Source: Candidatus Pseudobutyricicoccus lothianensis
Lineage (GTDB): Bacteria; Bacillota; Clostridia; Oscillospirales; Butyricicoccaceae
DNA: 64,000 nucleotides
Assembly (NCBI GenBank): GCA_904419295.1
Contig: CAJFRA010000002.1
Span: forward strand, 1 to 64,000
Reading direction: 5' to 3'
Shown: positions 9,041 to 17,400 of the stretch, piece by piece
Layout: every line of letters begins with the position of its first letter
Position numbering within the stretch: position 1 is the first letter of the stretch
Notes under the pieces: generated by a model
What the model saw: the letters and a program-made list of their open reading frames with translations, nothing else
What the model was told of the DNA's origin: nothing
Database searches by the model: none
Translations under genes and position numbers: made by a program

Positions 9041-9654
9041 ATCGATTCTCCTTTATCTTCCGGTGTGGTTTCCAGCATCTTGCCCAGCCGGTCCGCCAGG
9101 GCCTCCATGGCCCGGGCCCGGTGGGAGATCTGGTTTTTCGTCTGTTGTGGCATTTCAGAAAACGTCTGCCCATAGGCGGGCACATAAAAGACCGGGTCGT
9201 AGCCAAAGCCGCCGTCGCCCCGCTCTTCCCTCAGGATCTGGCCCGGGCATTCGCCCCGGCAGACCAGCTCCCGGCCGTCGGGAAACACACAGGCCACAGC
9301 GGAGACGAACTTTGCCCCCCGCTGCCCGTCGGGCACCTGCTCCATATTCTTGAGCAAAAACAGCAGCCGGTCCCGGTCGCTGCCCGGGCAATACCGGGCG
9401 GAATGGATGCCCGGCGCACCGTTTAGGGCGTCCACCGCCAAACCGCTGTCATCGGCCAAAGCGGGCATCCCGGCCGCTTGGCAGGCGGCGCGGGCCTTGA
9501 TCAGGGCGTTTTCTTCAAAGGTGCTCCCGTCCTCTTCGGGCTCCGAGTGGATCCCCGCTTCTTCCATGGTCAGCACCTGGATGCCCATGGCCTGCAAGAT
9601 CTGGCCCATTTCCCGCCGTTTTTTCAGATTGTTGGATGCCAATACAAAAGTCAC
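9037..9654 (-). CDS. rdgB: XTP/dITP diphosphatase (non-canonical purine NTP pyrophosphatase)
   Basis: House-cleaning enzyme that removes ITP, dITP and XTP from the nucleotide pool. It is 205 residues. The N-terminal LASNNLKKRREM, the central FEENALIKA with ADDSGL, and GGFGYDPVF near 150 are all present. It overlaps rph at its start and yhbY at its end by four bases each, so the three are translationally coupled. Confidence 0.96.
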   Translation of the reverse strand: MTFVLASNNLKKRREMGQILQAMGIQVLTMEEAGIHSEPEEDGSTFEENALIKARAACQAAGMPALADDSGLAVDALNGAPGIHSARYCPGSDRDRLLFLLKNMEQVPDGQRGAKFVSAVACVFPDGRELVCRGECPGQILREERGDGGFGYDPVFYVPAYGQTFSEMPQQTKNQISHRARAMEALADRLGKMLETTPEDKGESI

Positions 9655-10376
9655 AGCAGGTCACCTATCGCTTCTTTCTGGGCCTGCACCAGCTGGCGGA
9701 TGCCCTGTTGGGCCAGCTGGTACATGGCGTCCAGCTCCTGTTTGGAAAAAGGCCGCTCCTCACCGGTGCCTTGGATCTCGATGATGTTGTCCCGCTCGTC
9801 CATCACAAAGTTGAAGTCCACATCGGCGCCGCTGTCCTCCACATAGCACAGGTCCAGCAAAGGCTGCTCGCCCAGCAGCCCGCAGCTCACCGCCGCCACA
9901 CAGCCGGTCACCGGCAGCTTTTGGAACGCCCCTTCCCTGCGCAGCTTGTCCAGCGCCAGCACCAGGGCCACGAAACCGCCGGTGATGGAGGCGCAGCGGG
10001 TGCCGCCGTCGGCCTGGATCACATCGCAATCGATGGTAATGGTCCGCTCGCCCAATGCATCCAGGTCAGTCACCGAGCGCAGGGCCCGGCCCACCAGCCG
10101 CTGGATCTCCGCACTGCGGGGGGACAGCTTGAGTTTCGAGATATCCCGCCGGTTCCGGGTGTCTGTGGCCCGGGGCAGCATGTTGTATTCCGCCGTCACC
10201 CATCCGCTGCCGCTGTCCCGCTTAAAGGGCGGCACCCCTTCTTCCACCGTGGCGTTGCAGATCACTTTCGTGTCCCCACACTGGATCAGCACCGAACCTT
10301 CGGGGTATTTGATAAAATCTTTGGTAATGACCACCGGCCGCAGCTGGTCCGGCTGTCTTCCGTCGTATCGTTTCAT
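9651..10376 (-). CDS. rph: ribonuclease PH
   Basis: Phosphorolytic 3'-to-5' exoribonuclease that trims tRNA precursors. It is 241 residues from the ATG at 10376, which has an AAGGTG ribosome site 8 bases upstream; a GTG three codons earlier is less likely. Family blocks include MKRYDGRQPDQLRP, GWVTAEYNMLPRAT, QADGGTR and SITGGFVAL. It heads the rph-rdgB-yhbY-nadD run 64 bp after ftsY. Confidence 0.96.
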   Translation of the reverse strand: MKRYDGRQPDQLRPVVITKDFIKYPEGSVLIQCGDTKVICNATVEEGVPPFKRDSGSGWVTAEYNMLPRATDTRNRRDISKLKLSPRSAEIQRLVGRALRSVTDLDALGERTITIDCDVIQADGGTRCASITGGFVALVLALDKLRREGAFQKLPVTGCVAAVSCGLLGEQPLLDLCYVEDSGADVDFNFVMDERDNIIEIQGTGEERPFSKQELDAMYQLAQQGIRQLVQAQKEAIGDLL

Positions 10377-10440
10377 CTGTTTCACCTTGCCCCACCGGGC
10401 TTCCTTTCATTCGATCATGATTTGCATTGGCTGCTTTGCT

Positions 10441-11346
10441 TCATTCAAAAAACGCGCGCACGAATTGGCCGGCGTCGAATTCCAGCAGGTCGTCCGCCTG
10501 TTCGCCCACGCCGATGAATTTCACCGGCACGCCCAGCCGGGCGGAAATGTTGATGGCGATGCCCCCCTTTGCCGTGCCGTCCAGCTTGGTGATGACCAGG
10601 CCGGTCAGGTGGGCGGCCTGGTTGAATTGCTCGGCCTGAGACAGGGCGTTTTGCCCGGTGACCGCATCCAGCACCAACAGCGTCTCCCGGTCGGCCCCCG
10701 GCAGCTCCCGGTCGATCACCCGGTCGATCTTGGCCAGTTCGTTCATCAGGTTCGTCTTGTTGTGCAGCCGGCCCGCCGTATCGCAGATCACCACGTCGGC
10801 ACCGCGGGCTTTGGCGGCAGTCAGCGCGTCGAAGATCACGGCTGCCGGGTCTGCCCCCTCGCTGTGGCGCACGATGTCCGCCCCGCAGCGCTGGGCCCAG
10901 ATGGTCAGCTGGTCGGCGGCCGCCGCCCGGAAGGTATCCGCCGCGGCGAACAAGACTTTTTTGCCCTCAGCCGTCAACTTCTGCCCCAGCTTGCCGATGG
11001 TGGTGGTCTTGCCAACGCCGTTGACCCCGATCACCAGGATCACCGACGGCTTGGTGCCCAGGGCCAGGCCGGTGTTGGGCGCCATTTTATCCGTCAGGAT
11101 CTGGCACAAGACCTCCACCAGCTCCTCTTTTGTCTCGATGTTCTGCTTTTTGGCCCGCTCCCGCAGCTCGTCGATGGTCTCCGCCGCTGTCTGGGCGCCG
11201 ATGTCCGACAGGATCAGCGCGTCTTCCAGCTCTTCCAGCGTCTCTTCATCCACTTTGCGGAATACCGCAAACACCGAATCCAGCGTGTCACCGATGTTTT
11301 CTTTCGTCTTTTTCAGGCCGTTTCGGATCTTATCCAAAAATCCCAT
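10441..11346 (-). CDS. ftsY: signal recognition particle receptor FtsY
   Basis: SRP-GTPase that docks ribosome-SRP complexes at the membrane. It is 301 residues with NG domains and almost no acidic A domain, a short form common in Firmicutes. GTPase motifs are intact: GVNGVGKTTT (G1), DTFRAAAADQL, DTAGRLHNKTNL and TKLDGTAKGG. The ATG at 11346 has an AAAGGA site, favoured over an upstream in-frame start. It follows smc by 28 bp, the widespread smc-ftsY pairing. Confidence 0.96.
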   Translation of the reverse strand: MGFLDKIRNGLKKTKENIGDTLDSVFAVFRKVDEETLEELEDALILSDIGAQTAAETIDELRERAKKQNIETKEELVEVLCQILTDKMAPNTGLALGTKPSVILVIGVNGVGKTTTIGKLGQKLTAEGKKVLFAAADTFRAAAADQLTIWAQRCGADIVRHSEGADPAAVIFDALTAAKARGADVVICDTAGRLHNKTNLMNELAKIDRVIDRELPGADRETLLVLDAVTGQNALSQAEQFNQAAHLTGLVITKLDGTAKGGIAINISARLGVPVKFIGVGEQADDLLEFDAGQFVRAFFE

Positions 11347-11374
11347 GGTATCATCCTTTCTTCCCTTGCCCACC

Positions 11375-14300
11375 TCATTTGGGCGTCACATGGATCTTCT
11401 TTTCCACCTCGTTCAGCTCCAGCTGCAGCAGCTTGGTCACGCCCTGCTCCTGCATGGTGACGCCATAGAGGATATCCGCCCCCTCCATAGTGCCCCGCCG
11501 GTGGGTGATCAAAATAAATTGGGTCTTGCCGCACAGGCCCCGCAGGTATTGGACATAGCGCTGCACGTTGACATCGTCCAGCGCCGCTTCGATCTCATCC
11601 AGCACGCAGAAGGGTGTGGGGCGCACTTTGAGGATGGCGAAATACAGCACGATGGCCACCAGCGCCTTTTCGCCGCCGGAGAGCAGGGAGATGGCCCGCT
11701 GGCTCTTGCCGGGCAGCTCCACCCGGATCTCGATGCCGCAGTTCAAAATATCCTTTTCGTCCTCCAGCTGCAAGCTGGCCTGGCCGCCGCCGAACAGCTC
11801 GACGAACGTCTGACCAAAATGCTCGTTGATGCGCACGAACTCCCGGGCGAAGATCTGCTCCATGTTATGCGTCAGATCTTGAATGATATGCTGCAGGTCC
11901 GCTATGGCCTGCTCCAGGTCTTTCCGCTGACCCTCCAGGAATTGATAGCGCTCATTGACTTTTTCGAATTCCTCAATGGAAGACAGGCTCACATCCCCCA
12001 GTTTTTTGATCTCGCCCCGCAGCTGGCCGATGCGCTTTTGGGCGGCGCTCTGGCTCTCTACCTGGGCTTGCAGGGCCCGGGCCGTGGTGGGGGTCAGCTC
12101 ATAGTTGTCCCACATTTTGTCCAAGATCTGCCGTTCTTCCATTTCGGCTTGGTTTTTCTTCGTTTCCAGCCGGGCCCGCTCCCGCTCCAGATTCAGCAGG
12201 TCGCTGTTCTTTTCCTGGGCCGCTTTGTCGTTTTGGACCCGCTGGCCCTCCAGCTCCAGTTTCTTCTGATTGATCTTTTCCAGGGCTTCCCGCCGCTCCT
12301 CGGCGCTGTGCTGCCCTGTTTCCAACTGGGCTTTCTGCCGCTCCATGGCCTGCTGGATGGAGCCTTCCTGCAAACGGAGGCGCTCCAGTTCTTCTTCCTT
12401 GCCCGTCCGGTCTCCGCCCAGGGCTTCCAACAGGCTGTCCAGCTGCTGCTGGGCTTCCTGCAGCGCGGCCCGCTGGCTCTCTCCCTGGGCCTGTTGGGTC
12501 CGCAGCTGGGAAAGTTGTTCCAGCAGCTGGCTTTGCCGCACGGTGCAGGCGTCCAGGGCCTGGGCCTGTTCCATGGCCTGAGCTCCCAGCTGGGAGAGCC
12601 GGGCCTTCGCCTGCTCTTTCTCCGCTTCTGCCTGGCCGATGCGCTCTTTGATCTGTTCGGTGCGCTGGCCTGCGGTGCTCTGCTCTTCCACCAGGGCCTC
12701 ATAGGCCTGTTCCAGGCTGCGGAGCAGCAGCGCATGCTGCCCTTGCTGGGCCTCCAGGGCCAGCAGGCCGTTTTGGGCCTGCCTCAATTCCTCTTGGGCG
12801 GCCTGGGCGTCGTTTTCCGCCTGGCTCCATTCGGCTTTGGCTTGGCTCAACTGGCGGCCCAGCTCTTCCACCTGGGCGGCCAGCTGCTTCCGCTGCTCCA
12901 CCAGCCGGCTGATCTCATTGGCCCGGGAGAGCATTCCCACGCTTTTGTTCAGGCTGCCGCCCGTCATGGCGCCCGATGGGTTGATCAGCTGCCCGTCCAG
13001 CGTCACCATGCGGTACCGGTAGGAAAACCGGCGGGAGAGCCGGATAGCGCTGTCGATGGTATCCACCACTGCGGTGGAGCCCAACAGGCTCTTGACCACG
13101 CCGTCATAAGCGGCCTCCCGGGTGACCAGCCGGTCGGCCATGCCCACAAAGCCCGGCTGGCCTTCCAGCGGCCGGCTGTCTGTTTCCCGGGGGCGCACTG
13201 CCGTCAAGGGCAGGAAAGTGGCCCGGCCCAGCTGCCGGGCCTTCAAATATTGAATGGCGGCCTTGGCGCTCTCTTCGTCCTGGGTGACGATGTGGGACAT
13301 GGCACCCCCCAAAGCGATCTCAATGGCCACCGCATAGGCGTCCTCCACGGCGATCAGCCGGGATACCGGCCCCCGGATGCCCTGGAGCGCCCCTTTGTCT
13401 GCCGCCTGCAGCGTCTGTTTCACCGAGCGGCCAAAGCCTTCGTATTCCTGTTCCAGAGACTGGAGCATCTGGCACCGGTCGGCTACGGCCCCCAGCTTGC
13501 GGCGCAGGTCCTCCTGCTGCTGGGCCAGCTTTTGGGCTTTCTGCTGCCGGGATTGGCCGCGCAGCACGAACCCTTGCACCATGTTGCGCAAGTCCTGTTC
13601 CCGCTGCCGCCCCTGTTCCAGCCGCCCGGCGTTCTGGGCGCCTTTTTCCGCCTCTTCTCTCACCCGCTCTTTGGCCCGGGCCAGCTCGTCCGCCAAGCTC
13701 TGGCCCCGGTTCTCCACTTCTTCCACACCGCTGCGCAGGGCGGCTGCGGTCAGTTCCAGCTGGTGCATCTGCTGCCTGGTCTCGTCCATCTGGGCCCGCA
13801 GCCCTTCCAGCGCCTGCTGCATCTGCCCCCGCTGTTCCTCCTGCTGCTTGGCCTGGGATACCGCCTGGGCTTCCTGCTGGGCCAGCTGCTGCCGCTGCTG
13901 CTCCCATTGGGCCAGCTTTTCTTCCCTGGCTTGCCGCTGCTGCAAAAGCATCTGCTGGCGCCCTTCCTGCTCCCGCAGCTCTTCTTCCAGCCGCCCGGCG
14001 TTCTGCCGGTTGTTCTGCCAATTGGCCTGGAGCACCGCCCCTTCGCTCTGCAGCTGGGCCAGCCGGGTCTCGATGTTGCGCAGGCCCACCCGCACTTCCT
14101 CTGCTTCCAGCTCCCGGTCCCGCATCTGGGCCGTCAGCCGTTCGGCGGCCTGGTACAGCTCATCCAGTTCCCGCTTGCGGGCAGAGAGCATCCGTTGGGC
14201 GTTGTCGTGGTCCACCTGGGCTTTCCGTTTGCTTTCGGCCAGCTGGTCCAGCTGATGGAGCCAGACCGTGGCTTCCAGCACCCGCAGCTCGTCCCGCAGC

Positions 14301-14950
14301 AGCAAAAAGCGCCGGGCTTTTTGGGCCTGGGCCTCCAAAGGCCCCACCTGCCCTTCCAGCTCGGTGATGATATCCCGGATGCGTACCAAATTCTCTTCTG
14401 TCCCCGCCAGCCGGCGCTGGGCCTCTTCTTTGCGGTACCGGAAGCGGGTGATGCCCGCCGCCTCTTCAAAGATCTCCCGCCGGTCGGCGCTCTTGACGGC
14501 CAGGATCTCATCGATGCGGCCCTGGCCGATGAGGGAGTAGCCCTCGCGCCCCAGGCCGGTATCCATCAGCAATTCATGGATGTCCTTGAGCCGCGCGGAT
14601 TTTTTATTGATGAAAAACTCGCTTTCCCCCGAGCGGTAATACCGCCTTGTAATGGCCACTTCGTCGTATTCCACCGGCAGGCTGTGCTCGCTGTTATCCA
14701 CCGTCAGCGTCACTTCGCAATAGCCCAAGGGCTTGCGCCGCTGGGTGCCGCCAAAGATCACGTCTTCCATTTTGGCGCCCCGCAGGGTCTTGGTTGATTG
14801 TTCGCCCAGCACCCAGCGGATGGCGTCTACGATGTTGGATTTGCCCGACCCATTGGGCCCTACGATGGCGGTGATTCCGCTGCTGAAGGAAAGCACCGTT
14901 TTATCAGGAAAGGATTTAAAGCCTTGGATCTCCAAGGATTTTAAGTACAA
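11375..14950 (-). CDS. smc: chromosome partition protein SMC
   Basis: SMC ATPase that, with ScpA and ScpB, loads on DNA and extrudes loops for chromosome organisation. It is 1191 residues, full length. Walker A GPNGSGKSN lies at 32-40, and long coiled coils run from about 170-500 and 680-1010. The hinge is near 510-670 (includes GGAMSHIV and NPSGAMTGGS). The ABC signature LLSGGEKAL and Walker B CVLDEIEAAL are at the C-terminal head. The start codon is TTG, 6 bases after GGAGGT; no ATG fits. The usual upstream neighbour rnc is absent here. Confidence 0.97.
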   Translation of the reverse strand: MYLKSLEIQGFKSFPDKTVLSFSSGITAIVGPNGSGKSNIVDAIRWVLGEQSTKTLRGAKMEDVIFGGTQRRKPLGYCEVTLTVDNSEHSLPVEYDEVAITRRYYRSGESEFFINKKSARLKDIHELLMDTGLGREGYSLIGQGRIDEILAVKSADRREIFEEAAGITRFRYRKEEAQRRLAGTEENLVRIRDIITELEGQVGPLEAQAQKARRFLLLRDELRVLEATVWLHQLDQLAESKRKAQVDHDNAQRMLSARKRELDELYQAAERLTAQMRDRELEAEEVRVGLRNIETRLAQLQSEGAVLQANWQNNRQNAGRLEEELREQEGRQQMLLQQRQAREEKLAQWEQQRQQLAQQEAQAVSQAKQQEEQRGQMQQALEGLRAQMDETRQQMHQLELTAAALRSGVEEVENRGQSLADELARAKERVREEAEKGAQNAGRLEQGRQREQDLRNMVQGFVLRGQSRQQKAQKLAQQQEDLRRKLGAVADRCQMLQSLEQEYEGFGRSVKQTLQAADKGALQGIRGPVSRLIAVEDAYAVAIEIALGGAMSHIVTQDEESAKAAIQYLKARQLGRATFLPLTAVRPRETDSRPLEGQPGFVGMADRLVTREAAYDGVVKSLLGSTAVVDTIDSAIRLSRRFSYRYRMVTLDGQLINPSGAMTGGSLNKSVGMLSRANEISRLVEQRKQLAAQVEELGRQLSQAKAEWSQAENDAQAAQEELRQAQNGLLALEAQQGQHALLLRSLEQAYEALVEEQSTAGQRTEQIKERIGQAEAEKEQAKARLSQLGAQAMEQAQALDACTVRQSQLLEQLSQLRTQQAQGESQRAALQEAQQQLDSLLEALGGDRTGKEEELERLRLQEGSIQQAMERQKAQLETGQHSAEERREALEKINQKKLELEGQRVQNDKAAQEKNSDLLNLERERARLETKKNQAEMEERQILDKMWDNYELTPTTARALQAQVESQSAAQKRIGQLRGEIKKLGDVSLSSIEEFEKVNERYQFLEGQRKDLEQAIADLQHIIQDLTHNMEQIFAREFVRINEHFGQTFVELFGGGQASLQLEDEKDILNCGIEIRVELPGKSQRAISLLSGGEKALVAIVLYFAILKVRPTPFCVLDEIEAALDDVNVQRYVQYLRGLCGKTQFILITHRRGTMEGADILYGVTMQEQGVTKLLQLELNEVEKKIHVTPK

Positions 14951-14988
14951 TGTGCCACCTCCGCTGCCATGTCTGTTCTATGAGACTT

Positions 14989-15017
14989 ATTGTAACAAGG
15001 GAAGCTCCTATTTTCAA
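14989..15017 (-). promoter_or_regulatory. smc promoter
   Basis: Minus-strand TTGAAA (15012-15017), 17-bp spacer and TACAAT (14989-14994), about 40 bp before the smc start and downstream of the preceding operon's terminator. Confidence 0.8.
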
Positions 15018-15053
15018 TGCTTTGTTTTGCCCTTTGGCCCATTCCGGCAGGCC

Positions 15054-15084
15054 AAAAAGCGCGGTGCAAAATTTGCACCGCGCT
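15054..15084 (-). terminator. terminator of the glutaredoxin-like selenoprotein operon
   Basis: A 13-bp stem (15058-15070 with 15072-15084) followed by TTTTT on the minus strand, 20 bp past the stop of the second gene. Confidence 0.88.
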
Positions 15085-15103
15085 CTGTTTTACTCTCTTT
15101 GCT

Positions 15104-15403
15104 CTACTGCTTTTTTTGCTCTGCATCCAGTCCCAGGTCCGCGATCAGCTTTTCTGCCGCTTCCGGCGATTCGATGACGTAGCTCTCGTCGTCCACGACC
15201 AACGTGGGGATGCCCACGCTGCCGCTGGCACGCGCTTCCGCATGGGAGGCCGCGTGATCCCGGATCTTCAGATACTTTTTCAGCTGGGCCATGCCCGCTG
15301 TGATCTCCACATAACCATACCGGATATTATGCCCTGAAAGAACCTCTTTCACCTGTCCGCAGGGCGCTCACAGGGGGCTGCCGTACAAAATCACCTTTCT
15401 CAT
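15104..15403 (-). CDS. glutaredoxin-like selenoprotein, second copy (UGA at codon 12)
   Basis: Small thioredoxin-fold redox protein. Read from the ATG at 15403, which has an AAAGGTGG ribosome site, codon 12 is UGA (15370-15368) and the frame then stays open to 15104, giving 99 residues. The protein starts MRKVILYGSPL, then Sec-A-P-C, so the active-site CxxC has selenocysteine in first place. Later hallmarks are VEITAG, KIRDHA and the cis-Pro region GIPTLVVDD. A hairpin behind the UGA (15351-15335) is a candidate SECIS element. Starting at the GTG at 15352 would remove the active site. It is about half identical to the gene 54 bp upstream. The substrate is unknown. Confidence 0.85.
15331..15365 (-). 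promoter_or_regulatory. putative bacterial SECIS hairpin in the second selenoprotein gene
   Basis: On the minus strand TGAAAG (15351-15346), loop AGGTT and CTTTCA (15340-15335) form a 6-bp stem. An outer GCCC (15365-15362) can pair with GGGC (15334-15331). It begins 2 bases after the UGA. The core 18 bases are identical to those in the first copy. Confidence 0.7.
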
Positions 15404-15457
15404 GTTTCAGGCCACCTTTCCACTCAAAAATTGGTTTGAACGGTACAAACCGCTCCC

Positions 15458-15751
15458 TTATCCTGCCTCTTCCACTAAGTGCAGTTCTTGGATCAGCTTT
15501 TCTGCGTGTTCCGGCCCCTCTACGATATAGGGTACATCATCCACCACCAAGCAGGGGATGCCCACCCGATGGTTTTCCCGGATGGGGGCGTACGCCTCCG
15601 CCGTATCGCGGATCTTCATAAACTGGCGCAATGGGCCGATGCCCGCCGTGATCTCCACATAGGCATACCGGACATTTTTCTGTGAAAGAACCTCTTTCAC
15701 CGGTGGACACGTTTTTCAATAGGGGCTGCCGTACAATACGATCTTACGCAT
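15458..15751 (-). CDS. glutaredoxin-like selenoprotein, first copy (UGA at codon 12)
   Basis: Thioredoxin-fold protein of 97 residues when read from the ATG at 15751. It begins MRKIVLYGSPY, then an in-frame UGA (15718-15716) followed by K-T-C, so the active-site motif is UxxC. The remainder keeps VKEVLS, VEITAG, KIRDTA and the cis-Pro block GIPCLVVDD. A 7-bp hairpin with a GG-containing loop starts 15 bases after the UGA. The gene has a full consensus promoter, and the second copy lies 54 bp downstream with no terminator between. Sec insertion is inferred from UGA placement, homology on both sides, the hairpin and duplication. A frameless pseudogene is unlikely because both copies share the same UGA. 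Confidence 0.86.
15682..15700 (-). promoter_or_regulatory. putative bacterial SECIS hairpin in the first selenoprotein gene
   Basis: GTGAAAG (15700-15694), loop AGGTT (15693-15689) and CTTTCAC (15688-15682) form a perfect 7-bp stem on the minus strand. The distance from the UGA suits a bacterial SECIS, which sits inside the reading frame just after the Sec codon. Confidence 0.72.
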
Positions 15752-15805
15752 AAGGGACCCTGCCTTTCCGCGTTCTCATCCACATTTTCTATGATTACCA
15801 GTTTT

Positions 15806-15834
15806 ATTATAGACAAAACCAATCGCTCTGTCAA
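15806..15834 (-). promoter_or_regulatory. promoter of the selenoprotein operon
   Basis: Full consensus on the minus strand: TTGACA (15829-15834), 17-bp spacer and TATAAT (15806-15811), about 55 bp before the first ATG. The strength suggests constitutive, high expression. Confidence 0.92.
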
Positions 15835-15882
15835 GCTAAATTGTTATTTTTTTAGTTGCAGTTTGTCCTGCATTCACCATGG

Positions 15883-15910
15883 AAAAGCGCCGCCCCTCGG
15901 GGCGGCGCTT
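15883..15910 (-). terminator. terminator of the M20 peptidase gene
   Basis: A 12-bp GC-rich stem (15885-15896 with 15899-15910) followed by TTTT on the minus strand, 11 bp after the stop codon. Confidence 0.8.
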
Positions 15911-15920
15911 CGCATTTTCA

Positions 15921-17342
15921 TTATAGAGTCGGCTTGATCTCCTTGGGCATGGGGCATTGGTAGGCGCCGCCATTGCTCTTGAGCAGTTCTGCCTTGGCTT
16001 CTTTCAGCAATTCCGGGTCTTCCATAGCGTAAATGGCGCCCAGTGCCATCGCTTCTGCCGCCTTGATGGTGCCTTTGTGGGCGATGGAAGAGCAGGATTG
16101 GGCAGTTACCTGCCAGGTATGGCCCGGCGTTGCCAGCGCCTCGGTGGCCACATTGATCTGGGCCGTGGGGGCGCAGTAGCTGGCGTCTCCCACATCGGTG
16201 GAGCCGCCCATGGGCGAGCTGGCCAGGGTATAGGGCAGCACGATATCACACAGCACAGCCCCTTTTTCGATCAGCTCCTGCATCTCCGGCACGCCGGCGT
16301 ATTTTTCCTGGAAGCTTTGCAGCTGATCTTCCGTCAAACTCTTGCGGATCTCGGCCGCCAGCTGGCGGTCTGCATCGTCAAACTGGGGCGCCCCAACTTC
16401 TTGCAGCGCTTTGTAGAGCACTTTGGTCAGCGGGCCGTTGGGCACATAATCGCTCAGGCCCTCGTGGATCTGGATCTCCAGCTGAGTGCCGGTCATCAGC
16501 GCCGCGCCGCGGGCCACATCGCACACCCGGTCGTAGATCTCCATCATCTGATACACCCGGGGCGCCCGGATGAAATAGTGCACCGCCGCGTGGTCCTGCA
16601 CCACGTTGGGCGCGATGCCGCCCACATCCACATAAGCATAGTGGACCCGGGCTTCGGGGATGATGTGTTCCCGCAGGTAGTTGACGCCCATGCTCATCAG
16701 TTCGCAGGCGTCCAGCGCGCTGCGGCCCAGATGGGGGGTAGAGGCGGCGTGGGATGTGCGGCCTTTGAATTTGAAAAAGACGCTCAGGTTGGCCAAGCTG
16801 CTGGACAGCCAAGCGTTGTTGGTGGTGCCGGGGTGCCAGGTAAAGCAGGCGTCCACATCGTCAAAATAGCCGTCTCTGGCCATGAAGGCCTTGGCGCTGC
16901 CGTATTCTTCGCCGGGGCAGCCATAATAGCGCACCGTGCCCTGGAAGCCGGTCTCCTTCATATATTCCATCACAGCGGCCGCCGCAGCCAGGGAGGCCGT
17001 GCCCAGGCAGTTGTGCCCGCACCCATGGCCATAGGCCCCGGGGACCAATTCGTCCTTCACCGGGCAAGCCGCTTTTTGGCTCAGGCCGGGCAGCGCGTCG
17101 TACTCCCCTAAAAAGGCGATCACCGGGTGGCCGCTTCCATAGGACGCCACAAAAGCCGTGGGAATACCGGCTTGCCCAGTTTCCACTGTAAAGCCCAGCT
17201 CTCTGGCCTGCTGTTCCAAATACTCGGCGGATCGATATTCTTTCATCCCCGCCTCGGCGTATTGCCAGATCTGGTCGGCAATGCGGTCGTACAGTTCCTG
17301 CTTGGCCTCAATGGCCTTGCATACAAATGCTTTCTGGTCCAT
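15921..17342 (-). CDS. M20-family metallopeptidase/amidohydrolase, AbgB-like
   Basis: Cytoplasmic zinc-dependent amidohydrolase of 473 residues, closest in style to the B subunit of p-aminobenzoyl-glutamate hydrolase and related N-acyl amino-acid hydrolases. Metal-ligand motifs are visible: GHGCGHNC near residue 105, PGEEYG near 145, TWHPG near 170 and MGGSTDVGD near 385. The dimerisation domain lies between about 190 and 310. The gene stands alone with an extended -10 promoter and a terminator. A link to folate breakdown is possible by family but not shown by the neighbours, and other N-acyl substrates are equally likely. Confidence 0.88.
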   Translation of the reverse strand: MDQKAFVCKAIEAKQELYDRIADQIWQYAEAGMKEYRSAEYLEQQARELGFTVETGQAGIPTAFVASYGSGHPVIAFLGEYDALPGLSQKAACPVKDELVPGAYGHGCGHNCLGTASLAAAAAVMEYMKETGFQGTVRYYGCPGEEYGSAKAFMARDGYFDDVDACFTWHPGTTNNAWLSSSLANLSVFFKFKGRTSHAASTPHLGRSALDACELMSMGVNYLREHIIPEARVHYAYVDVGGIAPNVVQDHAAVHYFIRAPRVYQMMEIYDRVCDVARGAALMTGTQLEIQIHEGLSDYVPNGPLTKVLYKALQEVGAPQFDDADRQLAAEIRKSLTEDQLQSFQEKYAGVPEMQELIEKGAVLCDIVLPYTLASSPMGGSTDVGDASYCAPTAQINVATEALATPGHTWQVTAQSCSSIAHKGTIKAAEAMALGAIYAMEDPELLKEAKAELLKSNGGAYQCPMPKEIKPTL

Positions 17343-17375
17343 TTGGATGACCTCCCTCAGTCGTCGTAATCATCT

Positions 17376-17384
17376 ATTATATCA
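17376..17384 (-). promoter_or_regulatory. extended -10 promoter of the M20 peptidase gene
   Basis: Minus-strand TGATATAAT, an extended -10 with no good -35, about 35 bp before the ATG at 17342, which has a GGGAGG ribosome site. Confidence 0.6.
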
Positions 17385-17400
17385 GTTTTCTGTGTTCCAA

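Noticed and set aside
10658-14797. 1379-codon open frame antisense to smc
   Set aside because: Shadow of the Gln/Arg/Leu-rich SMC coiled coil; the translation is repetitive Leu/Gln/Phe with no domain.
15104-15352. Short GTG-started glutaredoxin-like protein as the true gene
   Set aside because: The GTG start lies after the active site and has no ribosome site, whereas the ATG 51 bases upstream has one and restores the redox motif through the UGA.
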